Assembly: GCF_900129975.1 (NCBI RefSeq)
Contig: NZ_FSRG01000004.1
Coordinates: 1-64,000 of the forward strand
Direction of reading: 5' to 3'
Length of the DNA: 64,000 nt
Source of the DNA: Halodesulfovibrio marinisediminis DSM 17456
GTDB taxonomy: Bacteria > Desulfobacterota > Desulfovibrionia > Desulfovibrionales > Desulfovibrionaceae
Positions 59,700 through 64,000 of this stretch are shown piece after piece. The notes under the pieces are model-generated. The model worked only from the letters and a program-made list of their open reading frames with translations. It was not told where the DNA came from and did no database searches. Numbering within the stretch: the first letter of the stretch is position 1; each line of letters starts with the position of its first letter. A program made the position numbers and the translations under genes.

Positions 59700-60119
59700 A
59701 TGGTAAAAATTATAATGAATATCCTCTGGTTATTTCTTGGAGGACTACAAATGGCACTGGGATGGTTTATAGCCGGTATTATCATGATTATTTCGATTGT
59801 CGGCATTCCATGGGCGCGTTCTTGTTTTGTGATCGCTAAGTTTACTCTGTGGCCATTTGGCAAAGAAGTTGTGAACAGAGTGGATGTTACCGGTCAGCAT
59901 GATATAGGAACAGGCTTTTTGGGGCTTCTTGGCAACATTATCTGGTTCATTTTTGCAGGGTTGTGGCTTGCGATTGGACACCTGTTTTTCGCGCTGGCGA
60001 ACTTTATTACCATTATTGGCATTCCGTTCGGTTTCCAGCACCTCAAACTTGCCGTAATTTGTCTGGCTCCTATTGGAAAAACGGCGGCAGATGATCCGAA
60101 CTCCTTGCTGAACCGTTAA
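59700..60119 (+). CDS. yccF: YccF-family inner membrane protein
   Basis: 139 aa from ATG 59700; GTG at 59673 and ATG at 59715 are alternatives. Two repeated YccF units: MNILWLFLGGLQMALGWFI with IVGIPWARSCF and LWPFGKEV, then NIIWFIFAGLWLAIGHLFF with ITIIGIPFGFQHLKLA. About four spans. Function is unknown; the family is sometimes tied to ion-channel-like roles. Confidence 0.9.
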   Translation: MVKIIMNILWLFLGGLQMALGWFIAGIIMIISIVGIPWARSCFVIAKFTLWPFGKEVVNRVDVTGQHDIGTGFLGLLGNIIWFIFAGLWLAIGHLFFALANFITIIGIPFGFQHLKLAVICLAPIGKTAADDPNSLLNR

Positions 60120-60155
60120 AAACGGTCATTTCATTTTTTTTATGACCACTTGAAT

Positions 60156-60226
60156 GTCTGTAAGTTTGACTTACAAGTTAAAAGGGCGAAAATCCGCGTT
60201 TCGGCTCTCTTATTACAGACGTTTTT
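60156..60226 (+). ncRNA. Possible structured RNA or long terminator after yccF
   Basis: GTCTGTAA (60156-60163) and TTACAGAC (60213-60220) close a region holding CGAAA/TTTCG and other small helices, followed by GTTTTTG. It may be a complex terminator or a small RNA. No ORF is seen in the rest of 60120-60518. Confidence 0.3.
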
Positions 60227-60518
60227 GTGTTTATGAAAGGTGTGATTTGACATATACGTAAAAAATACAAATAGCTACGCATGTGTTGAGGGGGGATGGT
60301 GTTACGTTTATTCGTAGAGATACTGACTTTCATAGACCTTGCTTTGGATGGATAAAATCACAAGGCTGAATAAAATTGTCTGATCACTATGTCTTTTATA
60401 AGTAATGTTACAATTAATGAAATAACAGATGGTATTTGTACGAGAGTAAAGATATGGCATGTGGTTTTCTAGTCATGTGTTGAACAATGCAGTCTTTATC
60501 TTTCTCTTTTTAAAAATA

Positions 60519-60555
60519 AAAAAGCGACACAGGAGTTATCCTGTGTCGCTTTTTG
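60519..60555 (-). terminator. Terminator of the M48 protease gene
   Basis: AAAAAGCGACACAGG and CCTGTGTCGCTTTTT form a 15-bp stem with loop AGTTAT, 43 bp after the stop. Confidence 0.93.
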
Positions 60556-60597
60556 TATATATATGTTTTGTTTTTGTGCGGTGATACTAGTGATGTA

Positions 60598-61842
60598 CTA
60601 TTGTGTCGCTTTAATTTTATTGAGCGCTTTGATGCGAGAGACTACTGGAGGGTGTGAGTAGTGTAGTGCTACATAGGCTGGGTGAGGTGTCAGGTTTGAA
60701 AGGCTGTTCACAGAAAGCTTTATTAACGCTTTTGATAGAGCTGAAGGGTTTCCTGTTGTTCTGGCAGCAAAGGCATCTGCTTCGAATTCATATTTTCGAG
60801 ACTGATGTGAAGCGATAATCGTCATAATAAGAGAGAGGGGGGTGTAAAGGAAGTTAAACAACACCATACCTACAGCAATGGTGACATGTTCTATATGAAA
60901 CGCAGCATAAAGCGGTTCGTACTTGAGCACCAGCGATAAGCAGAAGAATGTGATGCCTGTTGTAATAATGCTGGTGAGGAACATCCGTTTAATATGGTTA
61001 AGTTTGCAATGCCCGATTTCATGGGCGAGGACTCCAACTATTTCTTCTGTGCTCATAGTGTTCACAAGGGTATCAAACAACGCGATACGTTTCTGCTTCC
61101 CGAACCCTGTAAAGAATGCATTAGCTTTGTTGGATCGTTTGGAGCCATCAATAATAAAAATGCCGGAGATATTAAATCCGTTCTTGTGTGCAAATCCTTC
61201 AATTGCTTTACGAAGTTCTCCGTCTTCCAGTGGCGTAAACTTGTTGAAGAGTGGCATAATCCAGATTGGCGCAACATATTGCACTGCAAAGAGGAAAGCT
61301 GTTGCAAATCCCCATGCGATAAGCCACCCGAACGTGGCGAATGTCTGGAAGAACCATAAAATGCCTGCAGCAAGCGGCGCACCGAGAATAACTCCAAGCA
61401 GAATACCTTTAAGGCGATCTGTAATGAACAGTTTGGGGGTAGTGCGGTTAAAGCCGTACTTCTCTTCAATCACGAATGTTTTGTAGATAGAGAACGGGAG
61501 GGAGATAAGCATTGAGGCTAGCGAAACGATTCCGAAAAAAGCTAGTCCTTGCATGATTTGTCCATTGAAAATGGCTGCTGCCCATTCATTAAAGATATTA
61601 AAAATACCAAGTAAAAGGCAAAGCACTACTGCGATGACGTTAACAAAACCGGAAATGAAGGCCAGCTTGTCATTGTGCCGTGTGTATGCTTGAGACTTTG
61701 CATACTTTTCAGCATCTACCGCATGCTTGAAGGAGGCAGGGATCGGTTGCTTTAGTGATTGAAGGTTGAGTTTGCTTACCCATGTTTCAAGTCCCCACGC
61801 GCCGATGATGAAAAAGAGAATAAGGGCAGTTAAAAAGGTCAT
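60598..61842 (-). CDS. M48 (Ste24-like) membrane metalloprotease
   Basis: 414 aa. About seven spans; the zinc site HEIGH is in EEIVGVLAHEIGHCKLNHIKR, and the third ligand lies in YEFEADAFAARTTG. The VIEEKYGFNRTTPKLFITDRLKG loop is a Ste24/CAAX prenyl protease 1 mark. Bacterial members act in membrane protein quality control. It is a single-gene unit. Confidence 0.93.
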   Translation of the reverse strand: MTFLTALILFFIIGAWGLETWVSKLNLQSLKQPIPASFKHAVDAEKYAKSQAYTRHNDKLAFISGFVNVIAVVLCLLLGIFNIFNEWAAAIFNGQIMQGLAFFGIVSLASMLISLPFSIYKTFVIEEKYGFNRTTPKLFITDRLKGILLGVILGAPLAAGILWFFQTFATFGWLIAWGFATAFLFAVQYVAPIWIMPLFNKFTPLEDGELRKAIEGFAHKNGFNISGIFIIDGSKRSNKANAFFTGFGKQKRIALFDTLVNTMSTEEIVGVLAHEIGHCKLNHIKRMFLTSIITTGITFFCLSLVLKYEPLYAAFHIEHVTIAVGMVLFNFLYTPLSLIMTIIASHQSRKYEFEADAFAARTTGNPSALSKALIKLSVNSLSNLTPHPAYVALHYSHPPVVSRIKALNKIKATQ

Positions 61843-62081
61843 TGTATTACCTCAGGATAAAGATGGAGAGTTCTCCGTGTCAGGTGGTATTATTACAGTC
61901 TTAGTTATCTGTTTATAATCTACTTAGGTATAAGCACTGTGTCTTGTTTGTATACGGTATTTGTTCTGCATAGTAAAAAAGGCTGTCTTATTAATGTGTT
62001 GAATGGTGTTATCATGCTTTTTAAAATAAAATTCCTGCACGTTTTTTCAAAAAAATAGATTTTTTTTCTGATATGCTCAAT
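61843..62081. other. Gene-free AT-rich region upstream of the M48 gene
   Basis: I see nothing beyond T tracts and the M48 promoter region here. No RNA or ORF is supported. Confidence 0.3.
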
Positions 62082-62307
62082 TGTCGCAACTTTGCAACAT
62101 GGGTGATCATATACGCATTTTTTCGAGTATTCAGAAAGCTTGGAATTTCCAAAAGTCTGAGCTTTCTGATTGATTAAACAACAGCCTTACCTACCATAAA
62201 AACAATCTTCATGTTGCAGTTTTGCAATATGTTTTGGTTTTTTCGCAAAACTCAGTAAATTTAAGGTGTTTTCTGAATAAAAGTTGTTTTTCTCTTGTCG
62301 CAAAACT
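62082..62307. promoter_or_regulatory. Repeated TTGTCGCAA / TTGCAA sites upstream of ald
   Basis: TGTCGCAACTTTGCAACA (62082-62099, near-palindrome), TTGCAGTTTTGCAA (62214-62227, TTGCA-N4-TGCAA), TCGCAAAA (62243-62250) and TTGTCGCAAAAC (62296-62307) lie within 226 bp. TTGTCGCAA occurs twice exactly. They resemble the words at 54570-54715. Likely operator sites for ald control. Confidence 0.5.
62131..62169. repeat. Inverted repeat with nested palindrome
   Basis: TCAGAAAGCT and AGCTTTCTGA enclose 19 bp that start with TGGAATTTCCA (62141-62151). No U tract follows, so an operator or cruciform is more likely than a terminator. Confidence 0.5.
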
Positions 62308-62456
62308 GTGGTGGTTGTACAGGGGGAGGTAACCCAAATGACACGCGTTACTAACGTGAATGTATATCACAGTTTTAATGTTTACAGTCAGGGGTAGCAT
62401 CATAGTACGTCGCTTCGTAGCCAGATCACAGCCTCTGAATGTGCAAGGAGAAAGTC

Positions 62457-63560
62457 ATGATTATTGGTGTACCAAAAGAGATTAAGACTTTGGAAAATCG
62501 AGTAGCTCTTACTCCGGGTGGCGCGGCAGCGCTTGTCCGTCAAGGGCATACTGTGCTTGTAGAAACTGATGCTGGTCGCGGAAGCGGATTGTTTGATGAG
62601 GAATACATTGCTTCCGGTGCAAGCATGGTTTCTGCAGAAGAGGCTTGGGGCGCTGAAATGGTCATTAAGGTTAAAGAACCTATTGCCTCGGAATATCAGT
62701 ATCTGCGAGATGGTTTGCTTCTTTTTACCTACCTCCATCTTGCTGCTGAGCGTGATTTGACTACTGCTCTTCTGGAAGGGGGAACTACTGCCGTTGCATA
62801 TGAAACCGTACAGCTGGCGAATGGTGCTTTGCCGCTTCTTATGCCAATGTCTGAAGTTGCAGGACGGATGGCGACACAGGAAGGCGCTAACTTTCTTAAA
62901 AAGACAAACGGCGGACGTGGTGTCCTTCTTGGTGGGACCCCAGGAGTTGCTCCGGCACGTGTTACAGTAATTGGTGGCGGTGTGGTAGGTATGAATGCTG
63001 CTAAAATGGCGATCGGTCTTGGTGCAGACGTAACTATTCTTGATGTTAATCATCAGCGCTTACAATATCTTGATGATGTATACGGTAATCGTATTCGAAC
63101 TGTTACATCGACTGAACCTAATATCCGTGAATGGGTTGCGAAGTCAGATCTGGTTGTAGGTGCTGTCCTTATTCCGGGGGCAAAAGCTCCAAGTTTGATT
63201 GTAGAAGATATGGTTAAGACCATGCAGGAAGGTTCGGTTATCGTAGACGTGGCCATTGACCAGGGTGGTTGTTGCGAAACCATTAAGCCTACCACTCACG
63301 AGGATCCTGTGTTCGATCTGCATGGTGTAGTGCATTATGGTGTTACCAATATGCCTGGCGCGGTACCACGTACTTCTACTTTTGCTCTTAGTAATCAGAC
63401 CTTGCCATATGCGATTCAGCTTGCAAACAAAGGCCTAGATGCTTTGCGTGCAGACCGTGCCCTTGCGTTGGGACTTAATACTTATAAAGGTAAGCTGACA
63501 TGTCCTGCCGTTGGTGAGGCATTCGAATTATTCTCCGTTTCTCCTGAAGACGTACTGTAA
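62457..63560 (+). CDS. ald: Alanine dehydrogenase
   Basis: 367 aa from ATG 62457, with AGGAG upstream. Starts [22 protein letters not shown], the family signature. NAD fold [21 protein letters not shown] near 170; catalytic regions [13 protein letters not shown] (Lys) and YLHLAAE (His); the end has [18 protein letters not shown]. It interconverts L-alanine and pyruvate plus ammonia; sulfate reducers often use alanine. Confidence 0.95.
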   Translation: MIIGVPKEIKTLENRVALTPGGAAALVRQGHTVLVETDAGRGSGLFDEEYIASGASMVSAEEAWGAEMVIKVKEPIASEYQYLRDGLLLFTYLHLAAERDLTTALLEGGTTAVAYETVQLANGALPLLMPMSEVAGRMATQEGANFLKKTNGGRGVLLGGTPGVAPARVTVIGGGVVGMNAAKMAIGLGADVTILDVNHQRLQYLDDVYGNRIRTVTSTEPNIREWVAKSDLVVGAVLIPGAKAPSLIVEDMVKTMQEGSVIVDVAIDQGGCCETIKPTTHEDPVFDLHGVVHYGVTNMPGAVPRTSTFALSNQTLPYAIQLANKGLDALRADRALALGLNTYKGKLTCPAVGEAFELFSVSPEDVL

Positions 63561-63590
63561 GTTAATATCTAAGTGCTTGCTATTTTTGAT

Positions 63591-63624
63591 GTCCGACCTC
63601 CTTTTAGGGGTCGGACTTTTTTTT
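63591..63624 (+). terminator. Terminator of ald
   Basis: GTCCGACC and GGTCGGAC form an 8-bp stem followed by eight T, 30 bp after the stop. Confidence 0.92.
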
Positions 63625-63825
63625 GACATTATAATATTGCTTACATTTTTGTTAAAGATAGAATGCTATTCGTGTTTACAAAGCAAGGGGTATTGCATTG
63701 GAATTATTAGGGCGAATTGTTGTAAAATGTAAAAAGCTATTTACAATTAACAAAAACGAAAAAAATTACAGCTTGTTTGATTTTTTTTATTCCATCTGCT
63801 AATACTCTCTCGGTTTGAGAACACA

Positions 63826-63860
63826 TTTTCGTTAAACTTTCGTTCAACGAAAAAACGAAA
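63826..63860. promoter_or_regulatory. CGTT/AACG dyad cluster upstream of the binding-protein gene
   Basis: TTTTCGTT, CTTTCGTT, AACGAAAA and AACGAAA are arranged symmetrically about 63845, about 60-90 bp before the next start; AACGAAA also occurs near 63755. Likely operator. Confidence 0.45.
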
Positions 63861-63916
63861 TAGTAGGAATTTTACATAGTAGCTATCGTAATCACTTTTT
63901 TAGGAGGGTTCATTTT

Positions 63917-64000
63917 ATGAAACGTCTTATCGCCATCTTGGCAGCTGTACTTGTTTTCTCATTTTCTTCTTCTGCTTTTGCTCAGAAGCTGATTGTTGCA
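63917..64000 (+). CDS. Secreted protein, probably ABC-transporter substrate-binding (partial)
   Basis: 28 residues before the window ends. MKRLIAILAAVLVFSFSSSAFAQ is a Sec signal peptide cleaved after AFA; the mature start QKLIVA is typical of amino-acid-type periplasmic binding proteins. AGGAGGG precedes the ATG at 7 bases. The assignment beyond a secreted protein is tentative. Confidence 0.7.
   Translation, partial: MKRLIAILAAVLVFSFSSSAFAQKLIVA

Noticed and set aside
61843-62456. Sigma-54 promoter for ald
   Set aside because: No TGGCAC-N5-TTGC match was found in this gap; TTGC words are part of the repeat family.

Overview
The window looks like chromosomal DNA around the replication origin of a marine Desulfovibrionaceae-type sulfate reducer, most likely close to Halodesulfovibrio. 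This rests on the 16S rRNA 5' end at the left edge, a moderate GC content, and gene content: DUF116, DUF1634 with TauE, a 2-oxoacid:ferredoxin oxidoreductase, cytochrome bd, NfeD with slipin, and a PEP-synthase-like protein with receiver-like domains. The genus call is inference.

Left arm (1-27.4 kb), mostly minus strand, read away from the origin. It starts with the 5' end of a 16S gene and its leader, boxA and two promoter-like sites. Then come an OB-fold lipoprotein, the heptose kinase rfaE1, parB, an opposite-strand zinc-ribbon-like gene, parA and a cluster of parS sites. A sugar-nucleotide epimerase, a slipin/NfeD pair, an unknown Gln-rich protein, coaBC and a lipoprotein follow. queA and a four-gene kor operon lie on the plus strand. 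def-fmt-DUF116-rsmB, a TPR lipoprotein, gyrA, gyrB, dnaN and dnaA complete the arm. The 643-bp gap after dnaA holds DnaA-box-like words and a repeated TTAGGAACA/TTACGAACA word and is the best oriC candidate.

Right arm (28-64 kb), mixed strands: an RluA-type pseudouridine synthase; an SbcD-like nuclease with a YhaN-like ATPase; a TauE/DUF1634 pair; kdsB-carA and a TPR gene whose N-terminus is out of frame at a TACG repeat; dinB; two DsrE-like paralogues, one frameshifted; a ZraP/ZraS/ZraR-like metal-stress module with a strong sigma-54 promoter; an unassigned membrane protein; a diguanylate cyclase; mtnA; cydAB; two universal stress proteins; a YqaA-like protein; the PEP-synthase-like protein; gdhA; yccF; an M48 protease; alanine dehydrogenase; and the start of a periplasmic binding protein.

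Themes: replication and segregation (dnaA, dnaN, gyrBA, parAB, parS), envelope sugar synthesis (rfaE1, kdsB, epimerase), translation factors, and oxygen or metal stress (cydAB, usp, zra). The most notable signals are a 7-1-7 dyad shared by cydAB and a usp gene, the two reading-frame breaks, the origin repeats, the receiver/ATP-grasp fusion, and a structured zraP 3' region. I saw no CRISPR array, prophage, insertion sequence or tRNA gene.
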